Part shown: positions 41,786 to 50,299 of the stretch, in pieces
Layout of the letters: the number at the start of each line of letters is the position of its first letter
Position numbering within the stretch: position 1 is the stretch's first letter
NCBI GenBank assembly: GCA_027482245.1
Contig: JAIXWG010000049.1
Span: forward strand, 1-64,000
Origin: Acetobacteraceae bacterium
Lineage (GTDB): Bacteria > Pseudomonadota > Alphaproteobacteria > Acetobacterales > Acetobacteraceae
Direction: 5' to 3'
DNA: 64,000 nt
Program-made: the position numbers and the translations under genes
The notes under the pieces: model-generated
What the model saw: only the letters and a program-made list of their open reading frames with translations
Databases searched by the model: none
Told to the model about the DNA's origin: nothing

Positions 41786-42744
41786 TGCGCCGGCTTCGCA
41801 TCCGGCTGAATGCCGGCTTCTCCGGCCCCCATGCCGGCTTCCTGCTGGCGGAGGAGATGGGGCTGCTGGCGGCGGCGGGGATCGCGGTGGACTGGCAGCC
41901 CGGCAACGGCGCCGCGGCGGTGATTGCCGACATGGCGGAGGATGTCTGCGACCTCGCCTATGGGGACCTCTCCGCGCTGGTCATGCGGCTCGGCCACAGC
42001 GCGCCGGGCAGCGGGCCGCAGGCGGTGTTCATCGGCTTCAACCGCACGCCGCTGACCATCGCCGTGCCCCTCGCCGGCGGGGTGCAGCACCCCGTGGAGC
42101 TGGCGGGCAGGCTGCTGACGGGCCATGCGCGGGATGCCGCGCTGCTGGCCTTCCCGGCACTGGCGCGCGCGGTCGGGCTCGATGCCCGCACGGTCCGCAT
42201 CCAGCCTTCCGAGGCATCGCTGGCGGAGCAGGTGCGGCGGATGATCCTGGGCGATGCGGCCGATGGCGTCTTCGGCTTCGCCAACACCATCATCGCGTCG
42301 CTGGAGGGGGCCAGGCTGGACCTGGCGGGGTCGCTCCGCTTCCTGGACTACGCCGCCTGGCTGCCCGATCTCTACGGCAATGCGCTGGTCGCCTCCCGCC
42401 ACCTGGTGGAGCGGGAGCCCGAGGTGCTGAAGGCGCTGGTGGCGGCGGTGGCGCGGGGCTTCGCCGCCGCGGTGGCCGACCCGGAGCGGGGGGTGGAGGC
42501 CGTGCGCCGCGTGGCGCCCGCCATCGACCTCCGCATCGAGACGAAGCGCTGGCGCGGCACCATCGCGCGGGAGATGGCGCATCCCGAGGGCGCGATCCTC
42601 GGCCTGGGGGATGCGCATCCCGCCCGCCTGGCCCAGGGCATCGCGCAGCTGGCGGAGGCGCTGGACCTGCCCCGGAAGCCCGGCGCGGCGGAGGTCTTCA
42701 CGCCGGATTTCCTGCCGGCGGTGGAGCTGCGCCAGGCCCGGTAG
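41785..42744 (+). CDS. SsuA/NMT1-like binding-fold protein without signal peptide (second of tandem pair)
   Basis: A 319-residue paralog of the preceding protein. It shares the opening LNAGFSGPxA block, the YGDLSALV region and the LAGRLLTGHARD hinge segment, and likewise lacks a signal peptide. The one-base stop/start overlap implies co-translation, perhaps a heterodimer. It ends one base before the stop of the IclR gene on the other strand. A relative with a signal peptide is encoded at 56556-57572. Confidence 0.72.
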   Translation: MRRLRIRLNAGFSGPHAGFLLAEEMGLLAAAGIAVDWQPGNGAAAVIADMAEDVCDLAYGDLSALVMRLGHSAPGSGPQAVFIGFNRTPLTIAVPLAGGVQHPVELAGRLLTGHARDAALLAFPALARAVGLDARTVRIQPSEASLAEQVRRMILGDAADGVFGFANTIIASLEGARLDLAGSLRFLDYAAWLPDLYGNALVASRHLVEREPEVLKALVAAVARGFAAAVADPERGVEAVRRVAPAIDLRIETKRWRGTIAREMAHPEGAILGLGDAHPARLAQGIAQLAEALDLPRKPGAAEVFTPDFLPAVELRQAR

Positions 42745-43497
42745 TCAGGCCGCGTCCAGCGCCGGCGCCAGGCCCGCGGCCAGCGCGCGCACCGCCTCCG
42801 CCACCGGACCCGCCAGCAGTTCCGGCGTGACGACCGACACCGCGCCCCCGCAATTCAGCGCCATCACCCGCGACCCGTCCGGGGAGGCGACGGGAACGCC
42901 GATGGAATTCACGTCGGGATGCGCGCGGCGCAGGTTCATGACGAAGCCGTGGTGCACGAAGTGGTCCAGCGCGGCCTCGATCTCCGCACGGTTGGCCGCG
43001 TCGAGCCGCGCCAGCATTGCCCGCCGCTCGGGTGCGCCGACGCCAGCGAGGTATGCCCAGCCGAGGGCCGTGGTCGCGATGGGCAGCGTGGCGCCGACGG
43101 TGAAGGACAGGCGGAGGATGGTCGGTGCCTCCGCCCGCGCCACGATCAGCATCGTGTCGTCCTGCCGTGTGGCGAGCGACAGCTGCACGCCGAAGCGGTC
43201 CGCGATGCGCTGCATGCCGGGCTGCGCGGCTTCCGCGATGCCGCCCTTGGCCAGCGCGGCATAGCCCAGCGACAGCAGCCCGTAGCCAGGCCGCAGCCGC
43301 CCGGGGTCGCGCCCCGGCACCAGCACGCCCATGCCGATCAGCGTGTGGCACAGCCGCCAGACCGTGGACTGCGCCAGGCCCGTCATCGCCGCGATCTCCG
43401 TCGTGCCGAGTTCCGGCCGCGCGGCGGTGAAGCAGCGCATCACCTGCACGCCGCGGGCGAGCGCGGTGACGAATTGCCGGTCCTTCGCTTCCTCCAC
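42745..43497 (-). CDS. IclR-family transcriptional regulator
   Basis: A regulator of about 250 residues. The N-terminal winged helix (GTTEIAAMTGLAQSTVWRLCHTL) and a C-terminal IclR effector domain (LRLSFTVGATLPIATTALGWAYLAG, NSIGVPV) are clear. The GTG at 43497 gives the usual short lead before FVTALARGVQVMRCF; an ATG at 43575 would add a basic, unlikely extension. It is divergent from the acyl-CoA operon starting at 43581 and is its obvious candidate regulator. Confidence 0.88.
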   Translation of the reverse strand: MEEAKDRQFVTALARGVQVMRCFTAARPELGTTEIAAMTGLAQSTVWRLCHTLIGMGVLVPGRDPGRLRPGYGLLSLGYAALAKGGIAEAAQPGMQRIADRFGVQLSLATRQDDTMLIVARAEAPTILRLSFTVGATLPIATTALGWAYLAGVGAPERRAMLARLDAANRAEIEAALDHFVHHGFVMNLRRAHPDVNSIGVPVASPDGSRVMALNCGGAVSVVTPELLAGPVAEAVRALAAGLAPALDAA

Positions 43498-43580
43498 CCG
43501 CGCGCCCCCCGTCCCGTGATGCTGCACCGCATGGGCAGCCGGTTGACGGCGGCCCGGGGCGGCGCGAGGCTCCACCCACG

Positions 43581-45758
43581 ATGCAAATAGCCAATCCGCA
43601 CAGCGAATTCAAACCCGGAGCGCTGACCGGCCACGGCTTCCCGGACCTTAGGCCCTTCTTCGCGCCTAAGGCGGTGGCGCTGCTGGGCGCGACGGAGGAC
43701 CTGGGCAAGTTCGGCGGGCGCTGCCTGAAGCAGATGCTGGATTTCGGCTTTGCCGGTGATGCCTTCCCGGTGAACCCGAACCGCAGCAGCGTCTTCGGCC
43801 GCCCCTGCTTCCCGAACCTCTCGGCGCTGCCCGCCCGCCCCGACCATGTCGGCATCGTGCTGCCGGCCAAGGCGTGCATCGAGGCGGTGGCGGAATGCGG
43901 GCGGCTCGGCATCCCCTACGCCACCGTCTTCTCCTCCGGCTTCGGGGAGCTGGGGACGGAGCAGACACTGGCGGCGCAGGCGGAGCTGGTGCGGGTGGCG
44001 CGCGCGGGCGGCGTCCGGATCATGGGCCCGAACTGCAACGGCATGATCAACTTCGTCGATGGCTTCGCCCTGACCTCCACCGCCACCATCAGCGGGCCGC
44101 GGCGCGCGGCGGGCGATATCGGCGTGGTGGGGCAGAGCGGCGGCGCGGCGCAGGTCAACGTGATGTGGCGCGCGCAGGAGATGGGGCTCGGCATCTCCTA
44201 CCAGGTCAGCAGCGGCAATGACGCGGATATGGACCTGCTGGACTACGCCGCCTTCATGCTGGAGGACCCGCACACCAAGGTCGTGCTGATGCTGGCGGAG
44301 CGCATCCGGGACGGTGCCCGCCTGCGCCTTCTGGCCGCGCGCGCGGCGGAACTTGAGAAGCCCATCGCACTGGTGAAATTCGGCAGGACGGAAGCGGGCG
44401 CGCGGGCCGCCGCGTCCCATACCGGCGCCATCACGGGATCGGATGCGGTCTTCGATGCCGCGGCCCGGCAGCTTGGCCTGATCCGCGTGAATGACGCTCG
44501 CGAACTCTACGAGGTCGCGATGCTGCTGCGCCGCCGGCAGCGCCCCGCGGGGCATGGCGCGGCGGCTCTGGCGATTTCCGGCGGCAATCTGGTGGCGCTG
44601 ACGGACCAGGCGGCCAGCGTCGGCATCGGCTTTCCCGACTATGCGACGGAGACGGCGGCGAAGCTGCGGACGCTGATCCCTGGCTTCGCCGCGGTGAACA
44701 ACCCGACCGACCTCAGCGCCGGCGCCATCGGCACCAAGGACACCTTTGCCAAGGCCGCGGCGATCATCCTGGACGATCCCGCCGTGGATGTGCTGGTGCC
44801 CGTCATCACCATCGCGCCGAATGACGACATCCGGTCGATCACCGCGCTGTCGGAGGCCTCCGACAAGCCCGTCGCCATCCTGTGGACCGGCCGCTCCGCC
44901 GCCGATCCTACGCTGACGCCGGAGGTGCTGGTGCGGGAGGGTCATGCGGTGTTCCGCGACGCCCTGCCCTGCGCGCAGGCGCTGGCGCGAAGCATGGACT
45001 GGGCGGCCTTCCTGCGCCGCCGCACCGCGCCGCCAGAGCGCCCCGCCGGGCTGGATGCCGCCCGCGCGCGCCAGTTGCTGGACGCCGCGCCGCCCGGCAC
45101 GCTGACGGAAGCGGCGTCCCGCGCCGTGCTCGCCTGCTACGGCCTGCACGGGCCACGGGAGGCCGTTGCGACGACAGCGGACGAGGCGGTGGCGCAGGCC
45201 GCGCGCATCGCTGGGCCGGTCGCGCTGAAGATCCTCTCCCCCGACATCCCCCACAAGACGGAAGCGGGTGGCGTGCGCCTTGGCGTCCAGGGCGCGGACG
45301 CCGTGCACGACGCCTTCGCCGCCATCATCGCCAATGCCCGTGCCTACGCGCCAACGGCGCGGATCGAGGGCGTGCTGGTGCAGGAGATGGTGGCGGGCGG
45401 GCAGGAGATGCTGCTCGGCCTGACGCGCGACATCACCTTCGGCCCGGTACTCACCATCGGCTTCGGCGGCACACTCGTGGAAGTGCTGCGCGACGTGACC
45501 TTCCGCTTGCCGCCCCTCTCCCCGGCCGAAGCGGCGGAGGCGCTGGAGGGGCTTCGCCTGTCTCCCCTGCTGCACGGCCATCGCGGCGCGCCCGCCTGCG
45601 ACATCCCGGCGATGGCGGATGCCGTCGCGCGCTTCTCCTGGCTCGCCACCGATCTCGGCGACCGGGTCGAGGAGATCGACGTGAACCCCATCACCGTGCT
45701 GCCGCAGGGCGTGCGGGTGCTGGACGCGCTGGTCGTGACGCGGGACCCTGCGGCATGA
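43581..45758 (+). CDS. ADP(NDP)-forming acyl-CoA synthetase, fused subunits
   Basis: A 725-residue ligase combining, in order, a CoA-binding domain (about 20-140), a succinyl-CoA-ligase-like domain with the phospho-histidine loop (ASHTGAITGSD, about His276) and a C-terminal ATP-grasp domain (about 490-720; GPVALKILSPDIPHKTEAGGV, GFGGTLVEVLRD). It activates an acid with ATP and CoA, as in acetate, pimelate or feruloyl-CoA ligases. It heads a plus-strand operon of CoA-ester enzymes; its stop overlaps the next start (ATGA). Confidence 0.92.
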   Translation: MQIANPHSEFKPGALTGHGFPDLRPFFAPKAVALLGATEDLGKFGGRCLKQMLDFGFAGDAFPVNPNRSSVFGRPCFPNLSALPARPDHVGIVLPAKACIEAVAECGRLGIPYATVFSSGFGELGTEQTLAAQAELVRVARAGGVRIMGPNCNGMINFVDGFALTSTATISGPRRAAGDIGVVGQSGGAAQVNVMWRAQEMGLGISYQVSSGNDADMDLLDYAAFMLEDPHTKVVLMLAERIRDGARLRLLAARAAELEKPIALVKFGRTEAGARAAASHTGAITGSDAVFDAAARQLGLIRVNDARELYEVAMLLRRRQRPAGHGAAALAISGGNLVALTDQAASVGIGFPDYATETAAKLRTLIPGFAAVNNPTDLSAGAIGTKDTFAKAAAIILDDPAVDVLVPVITIAPNDDIRSITALSEASDKPVAILWTGRSAADPTLTPEVLVREGHAVFRDALPCAQALARSMDWAAFLRRRTAPPERPAGLDAARARQLLDAAPPGTLTEAASRAVLACYGLHGPREAVATTADEAVAQAARIAGPVALKILSPDIPHKTEAGGVRLGVQGADAVHDAFAAIIANARAYAPTARIEGVLVQEMVAGGQEMLLGLTRDITFGPVLTIGFGGTLVEVLRDVTFRLPPLSPAEAAEALEGLRLSPLLHGHRGAPACDIPAMADAVARFSWLATDLGDRVEEIDVNPITVLPQGVRVLDALVVTRDPAA

Positions 45759-46474
45759 CCCTCCTCACCGAACGCCTCGATGGCGGCGTGCTCCGCCTCA
45801 CCCTCAATCGCCCGCAGGCCGCGAATGCGCTGTCGCGCGCCCTGCAGGATGCCCTCGTCGCCGCGCTGGCCGAGGCCGCGACGGACAGCGCCGCGCGCGC
45901 CGTGGTGCTGACCGGCGCCGGCGGGCGCGTCTTCAGCGCCGGCGCCGATTTGCGCGAGGATCTCGGCCTGCCGGTGCCGGAGGCGAAGAAGCTCCGCCGC
46001 GCGCTGCTGCTGCGGAGCATCCTGGCCGTGCTGGACTGCCCGAAGCCGCTGGTCGCGATGGTGCGCGGCAAATGCGTCGGCGGCGGCGCGATGCTGGCGC
46101 TGATGGCGGATGAGGTGCTGCTGGAAGCCAGCGCCTCAATCGCCATGCCGGAGATCGCGCTGGCCATGCCCTCGCCGCTTGGCATCACCATCATCAGCGC
46201 GCGTGGCGGACGGCAGGCGGCGCATCGGCTGATGCAGGCGAACCTGCCGATGGATGCCGGCGCCGCGCTGGCCTGCGGCCTGGCCGATGCGGTGCAGGCG
46301 GATGCGGCGCTGGATGCGGCCGCGGAGGCCCGTGCCGCCGCGCTCGGCGCGATGGATTCCACCGCCTATGCCACCAACAAGCGATGGCTGAACGGCCCGC
46401 TGCGCGCGCGCATCATCGCCGCCGCGCAGGCGGCCGAGGCCGCCCATGCGACAGGTCCCCATGATGCGCATTGA
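45755..46474 (+). CDS. enoyl-CoA hydratase/isomerase family protein
   Basis: A 239-residue crotonase-fold protein. The oxyanion-hole motifs are FSAGADLRED and GKCVGGGAMLALMAD; the region expected to hold the first catalytic Glu reads ASIAMPEIALAMPSPLG, with Glu in PEIAL. It is translationally coupled to the ligase upstream and overlaps the acyl-CoA dehydrogenase start by 14 bp. It probably acts on the enoyl-CoA made by that dehydrogenase. Confidence 0.86.
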   Translation: MTLLTERLDGGVLRLTLNRPQAANALSRALQDALVAALAEAATDSAARAVVLTGAGGRVFSAGADLREDLGLPVPEAKKLRRALLLRSILAVLDCPKPLVAMVRGKCVGGGAMLALMADEVLLEASASIAMPEIALAMPSPLGITIISARGGRQAAHRLMQANLPMDAGAALACGLADAVQADAALDAAAEARAAALGAMDSTAYATNKRWLNGPLRARIIAAAQAAEAAHATGPHDAH

Positions 46475-47606
46475 ACTCTCCCCCGAACTCGCCGAACTCC
46501 GCGGCCCGATCCGCCGCTTCGTGACGGAACAGCTGGAGCCCATCGCCGCCCGCATCGATGCGGAAGGGGAGATCCCCGATGTCGCCTGGGACCTGATGCG
46601 CCGCCAGGGCTGGCTCGGCATGCTGCTGGCGGAGGCCGATGGCGGCGGCGGCGCCGACCTGCCCACCTACTGCCTGGTGATGGAGGAGGTGGCGCGCAGC
46701 CATCGCTGCTTTACGCTGCTGCTGGACGCGACCAGCGGGCTGACGCCCATCGCCATCGCGCGGCACGGCACATCAGCGCAGAAGGATCGCTGGCTGAAGG
46801 GCCTGGCCACCGGGCGGCTGCGCGCCGCCTTCGGCCTGACGGAGCCTGGCGCGGGATCCGATGCCGCGGCCATCACCACCCGCGCGACGAAGGTCGATGG
46901 CGGCTGGAAGATCGAGGGCCGCAAGCAGTGGATCAGCGGCGGCCACGCCGCCGACGTCGTGATGGTCATGGCCGTCACCGATCCCGCGAAGCGCGCCCGC
47001 GGCGGCATCGGCGCCTTCCTGGTCCCGCGCGGCACGCCGGGCTTCGACGTCACGCGCGTGGACACCACCATCGGGTCGGAGGCGATCAAGCTCGGCGAGC
47101 TGACCTTCACGGATTGCGTGGTGCCGGATGACGCGCTGCTCGGCGATGCCGGCCAGGGCTTCGCCATCGCCATGGGATCGCTGAGCAATGGTCGCCTCGG
47201 CGTTTCCGCCGCCTGCGTCGGCGCCGCGGACCGGCTGCTGGAGATGTCGATCGCCCATGCGAAGGACCGCAGCACCTTCGGCCAGCGCCTGGCGGACCGC
47301 CAGGCCATCCAGTGGATGCTGGCCGACAGCAAGGCGGAGATCGAGGTCTCCCGCGCCTTCCTCTACGAGACGCTGCGCAAGGCCGCGGCGGGGGAGGACC
47401 TCGGCAACCTCGCCGCCATCTGCAAGCTCCAATGCAGCGAGATGGTGGGCCGCGTCGCCGATCGCGCGGTGCAGATCCATGGCGGCGCCGGGCTGATGCG
47501 CGGCGTGCCGGTGGAGCGCTTCTACCGCGATGTCCGCCACTACCGCGTCGGCGAAGGCGCCTCCGAAGTGCTGCGCATGGTCATCGCGCGGGAACTCGTG
47601 AAGTGA
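46461..47606 (+). CDS. acyl-CoA dehydrogenase
   Basis: A flavoenzyme of about 381 residues that introduces a 2,3 double bond into an acyl-CoA. Typical segments are the FAD/substrate motif FGLTEPGAGSDAAAI, the KQWISGG strand, RSTFGQRLADRQAIQWMLAD, VQIHGGAGLMRGVPVERFYRDVR and the terminal EGASEVLRMVIARELV. Starts at 46446, 46461 and 46464 are all possible. Its stop overlaps the GTG of the next hydratase gene (GTGA). Confidence 0.93.
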   Translation: MMRIELSPELAELRGPIRRFVTEQLEPIAARIDAEGEIPDVAWDLMRRQGWLGMLLAEADGGGGADLPTYCLVMEEVARSHRCFTLLLDATSGLTPIAIARHGTSAQKDRWLKGLATGRLRAAFGLTEPGAGSDAAAITTRATKVDGGWKIEGRKQWISGGHAADVVMVMAVTDPAKRARGGIGAFLVPRGTPGFDVTRVDTTIGSEAIKLGELTFTDCVVPDDALLGDAGQGFAIAMGSLSNGRLGVSAACVGAADRLLEMSIAHAKDRSTFGQRLADRQAIQWMLADSKAEIEVSRAFLYETLRKAAAGEDLGNLAAICKLQCSEMVGRVADRAVQIHGGAGLMRGVPVERFYRDVRHYRVGEGASEVLRMVIARELVK

Positions 47607-48379
47607 CCACTGTCCTGACCGAGACGCGCGACCACATCGCCTGGGTCACGCTGAACCGGCCAGAGGCGATGAACGCGCTGTCCATGCAGCTGCGCGCGGA
47701 CCTGGCCGCCGCGATCCGTGCGGCGGAGGCCGATCCGGAGGTGCGCGTGGTGGTGGTGCGCGGCGCCGGCGACCGAGCCTTCTGCGCCGGTGCGGACATC
47801 AAGGAATTCGTCGAGGTCCCCTCACCCCCCGCCTATCGCCAGGCGCGCGTGCCCGACAGCTGGATCTCGCCCTTCGACCTGACGAAGAAGCCCATCATCG
47901 CCAGCATCCATGGATTCTGTTTAGGCGGTGGCCTTGAAGTCGCACTCGCCTGCGACATCCGCATCGCGGCGGAGGATGCGCAGTTCGGCCTGCCGGAAAC
48001 CGGGCTCGGCATCATGACCGGCGTCGGTGGGTCCCAGCGCCTGCCGCGGATGGTGGGGCTGGCGCAGGCGCTGGACATGATCCTGACCGGCGACCGCATC
48101 GACGGGAAGCGCGCGCGGGAGATCGGGCTGGTGACGCGCGTGGTGCCGCGCGCCGACCTGGCGGCGGAGACGGAGGCGCTGGCCCAGCGCCTGGCCGCGC
48201 GGCCGCCCACCGCCATGGCCTTCGCCAAGGAAGCCGTGCGCGCGGCGCAGGACCTGCCGCTGCGCGACGGCATGCGGCTGGAAGTCGACCTGCTGACGCA
48301 TCTGCTCAACACCGAGGACCGGCTCGAGGCCGCGCGGGCCTTCCGGGAGAAACGAAAACCGCAATTCACCGGCCGCTGA
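47603..48379 (+). CDS. enoyl-CoA hydratase
   Basis: A 258-residue crotonase-family hydratase with a full motif set: FCAGADIKEF, HGFCLGGGLEVALACD and the catalytic-Glu region GLPETGLGIMTGVGGSQRL. It is closer to classical hydratases than the protein at 45755, so the two probably act on different intermediates. GTG start within the upstream stop (GTGA). The first of two Bug genes in the unit follows 28 bp later. Confidence 0.9.
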   Translation: MTTVLTETRDHIAWVTLNRPEAMNALSMQLRADLAAAIRAAEADPEVRVVVVRGAGDRAFCAGADIKEFVEVPSPPAYRQARVPDSWISPFDLTKKPIIASIHGFCLGGGLEVALACDIRIAAEDAQFGLPETGLGIMTGVGGSQRLPRMVGLAQALDMILTGDRIDGKRAREIGLVTRVVPRADLAAETEALAQRLAARPPTAMAFAKEAVRAAQDLPLRDGMRLEVDLLTHLLNTEDRLEAARAFREKRKPQFTGR

Positions 48380-48407
48380 TGCGGCAGGGATGGGGAGGAA
48401 GAAAGCA

Positions 48408-49382
48408 ATGCCAGGAACCACACGCCGGATGCTGCTGGGCGCGGGCGCCGCGCTGTCCCTTCCCCGCCTGGCGCGCGCGCAGCCCGCCTGGCCGGCGCGG
48501 CCGATCCGCCTAATCAACCCCTGGACGCCGGGCGGGCCCGCCGATGTGGTGGCGCGCCCCGTCGCGCAGAAACTGTCGGAATCGCTCGGCCAGCCCGTGG
48601 TGATGGAGAACCGGCCCGGCGCCAACGGCACCATCGGTGCCGCCGCCGTCGCCCGCGCGGCGCCGGATGGCTACACGCTGTTCTTCAGCCATGTGGGGCC
48701 CATCGCCATCAGCCCGAATTTTTCGTCGAGCGTCCCCTTCGACCCGGTGCGCGACTTCGCGCCGATCACCCAGTTGGTCTCCGGCCCGATCGTGCTGGTG
48801 GTGCGGCCGGACGTGCCGGCGAACAGCGTGGCGGAATTGCTGGCGCTGGCCCGCGCGCAGCCCGGCGCGCTGTCCTACGGCTCCGTCGGGCCCGCCAGCA
48901 CCACGCATCTGGCCGGGGAGATGCTGGCCATGATGGGCGGCGTGCAGCTGCTGCACGTGCCCTACCAGGGCGCCGCGCCGGTGGTGACGGATCTGCTGGG
49001 CGGGCGGCTGCACTTCGCCTTCATCAACTTCGCCGGGGCGGTGGCGCAGATGCAGGCGGGCACGCTGCGCGCCATCGCGGTGTCCACCGAACGGCGATCG
49101 AGCGGCCTGCCTAATCTGCCGACGGTGGCGGAGACGCTGCCGGGCTTCGAGGTCAACAGCTGGTACGGCGTCATGGCCCCCGCCAACACGCCCTCCGCCA
49201 TCGTGGACCACCTGTACCGCGACATCGCGGCGGCGCTGCACGCGCCGGACCTGACCGCCGCGCTGCGCGCCCAGGGCTTCGACATCGAGGCGACGACCCC
49301 CGCGCAATACGCGGCCAAGATCGCCGCTGACCTGCAACGCTGGGGCGAGCTCGCGCGCGCCACCGGCATCAAGGTGGGATGA
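48408..49382 (+). CDS. Bug/TctC-type periplasmic binding protein (copy 4)
   Basis: A 324-residue solute-binding protein with signal TRRMLLGAGAALSLPRLARAQ and a variant ligand loop, NPWTPGGPAD. GGAGG precedes ATG 48408. It is part of the acyl-CoA operon, so it probably captures the carboxylate that the operon degrades. An intercistronic hairpin follows. Confidence 0.88.
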   Translation: MPGTTRRMLLGAGAALSLPRLARAQPAWPARPIRLINPWTPGGPADVVARPVAQKLSESLGQPVVMENRPGANGTIGAAAVARAAPDGYTLFFSHVGPIAISPNFSSSVPFDPVRDFAPITQLVSGPIVLVVRPDVPANSVAELLALARAQPGALSYGSVGPASTTHLAGEMLAMMGGVQLLHVPYQGAAPVVTDLLGGRLHFAFINFAGAVAQMQAGTLRAIAVSTERRSSGLPNLPTVAETLPGFEVNSWYGVMAPANTPSAIVDHLYRDIAAALHAPDLTAALRAQGFDIEATTPAQYAAKIAADLQRWGELARATGIKVG

Positions 49383-49448
49383 CCCTTCGGTCGCCGCAGG
49401 GCGCAGGCGGCGCAGCCGCCGAGCACCCGGAGGCGTGAATCGAAGGGT
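49382..49448 (+). other. nested intercistronic stem-loop after Bug gene
   Basis: ACCCTTCG (49382-49389) pairs with CGAAGGGT (49441-49448), enclosing a perfect inner hairpin GGCGGC-gca-GCCGCC (49406-49420). There is no T run. The design matches the stem-loop at 19149-19205, which also follows a binding-protein gene, and may stabilise the upstream mRNA. Confidence 0.55.
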
Positions 49449-49468
49449 GCTTCAGGGAGGAAACCCTC

Positions 49469-50299
49469 ATGGCGATGAAGATCTGGCACCAGGGGCTCGT
49501 CATCTTCGAGGACCTGCCGGAATACGCGGCGGCGACGAAGAAGCACCTCGCCTCCGTCGTACGGCCCGACACGGAGATCGTCATGCACGGCATCCTGAAG
49601 GGCACCTACGCCACCGACTATCCGATCGACGAATTGCAGTTCCGCCCGCTGGCGCTGATGCATCGCGCGCAGCCCATGGCGGCGGCCTATGCCGCGGAAC
49701 GGCAGGGCTACGATGCCTTCGTGATGAGCTACCTCTCCGGCGTCATGCTGCCGGAAATCCGCGCGCTGGTGGACATCCCCGTCGCCAACTACCTGGAAGC
49801 GGCCGCGCATCTCGCGACCATGTATGGCTACCGCTTCGGCATCACGCGCTTCGCGCCGCAGCTGGGCAATGAGATCAAGGATTTTCTCGACAGCATCGGC
49901 CTCGGCGCCTGCTTCGCCGGCACGGTGGCCTCCGGCTACTCCTACAAGGAGATCTTCGGCGGCTTCGCCACGCCCGATGCGGTGATCAGCCGGTTCAAGG
50001 AGACGGTGCGCGACTTCGCCAAGAACACAGGATGCGACGTCATCATCCCTGGCGAGATGCCGCAGAACGTCTTCCTGACGACCAACGGCGTGCATCGCGT
50101 GGACGACATCCCCGTCATCGACGGCATCGCCGCCACCTACAAGCTGGCGGAGATGATGGTGGACATGAAACGTCAGTTCGGCCTGACGCGCAGCCGCCAC
50201 GGGCAGAAGAACTGGCGCCCGCCGCCGGATCGCGTCGCCGATGTCATGCGCTTCTACGGCATGGACAAGGCGTGGAAGGCGATCGGGGCGCTGGAATGA
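49469..50299 (+). CDS. Asp/Glu/hydantoin racemase-superfamily protein lacking both cysteines
   Basis: A 276-residue protein with the two-domain Asp/Glu racemase/maleate isomerase-like fold pattern (KIWHQGLVIFEDLPEY at the N-terminus, VDIPVANYLEAAAHLA, YRFGITRFA). The two catalytic cysteine positions appear replaced: DAFVMSYLSG where D-x-x-x-x-x-C-F is expected, and GCDVIIPGEMP where GADxIxLGC is usual. It is therefore unlikely to be a two-base cysteine racemase. It lies between two Bug genes in the acyl-CoA operon, and its stop overlaps the next start. Role unknown. Confidence 0.65.
   Translation: MAMKIWHQGLVIFEDLPEYAAATKKHLASVVRPDTEIVMHGILKGTYATDYPIDELQFRPLALMHRAQPMAAAYAAERQGYDAFVMSYLSGVMLPEIRALVDIPVANYLEAAAHLATMYGYRFGITRFAPQLGNEIKDFLDSIGLGACFAGTVASGYSYKEIFGGFATPDAVISRFKETVRDFAKNTGCDVIIPGEMPQNVFLTTNGVHRVDDIPVIDGIAATYKLAEMMVDMKRQFGLTRSRHGQKNWRPPPDRVADVMRFYGMDKAWKAIGALE

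Noticed and set aside
43440-45581. A 713-codon minus-strand frame opposite the ADP-forming acyl-CoA ligase
   Set aside because: It has no domain or ribosome site and its composition is typical of antisense frames; the plus-strand ligase is complete.
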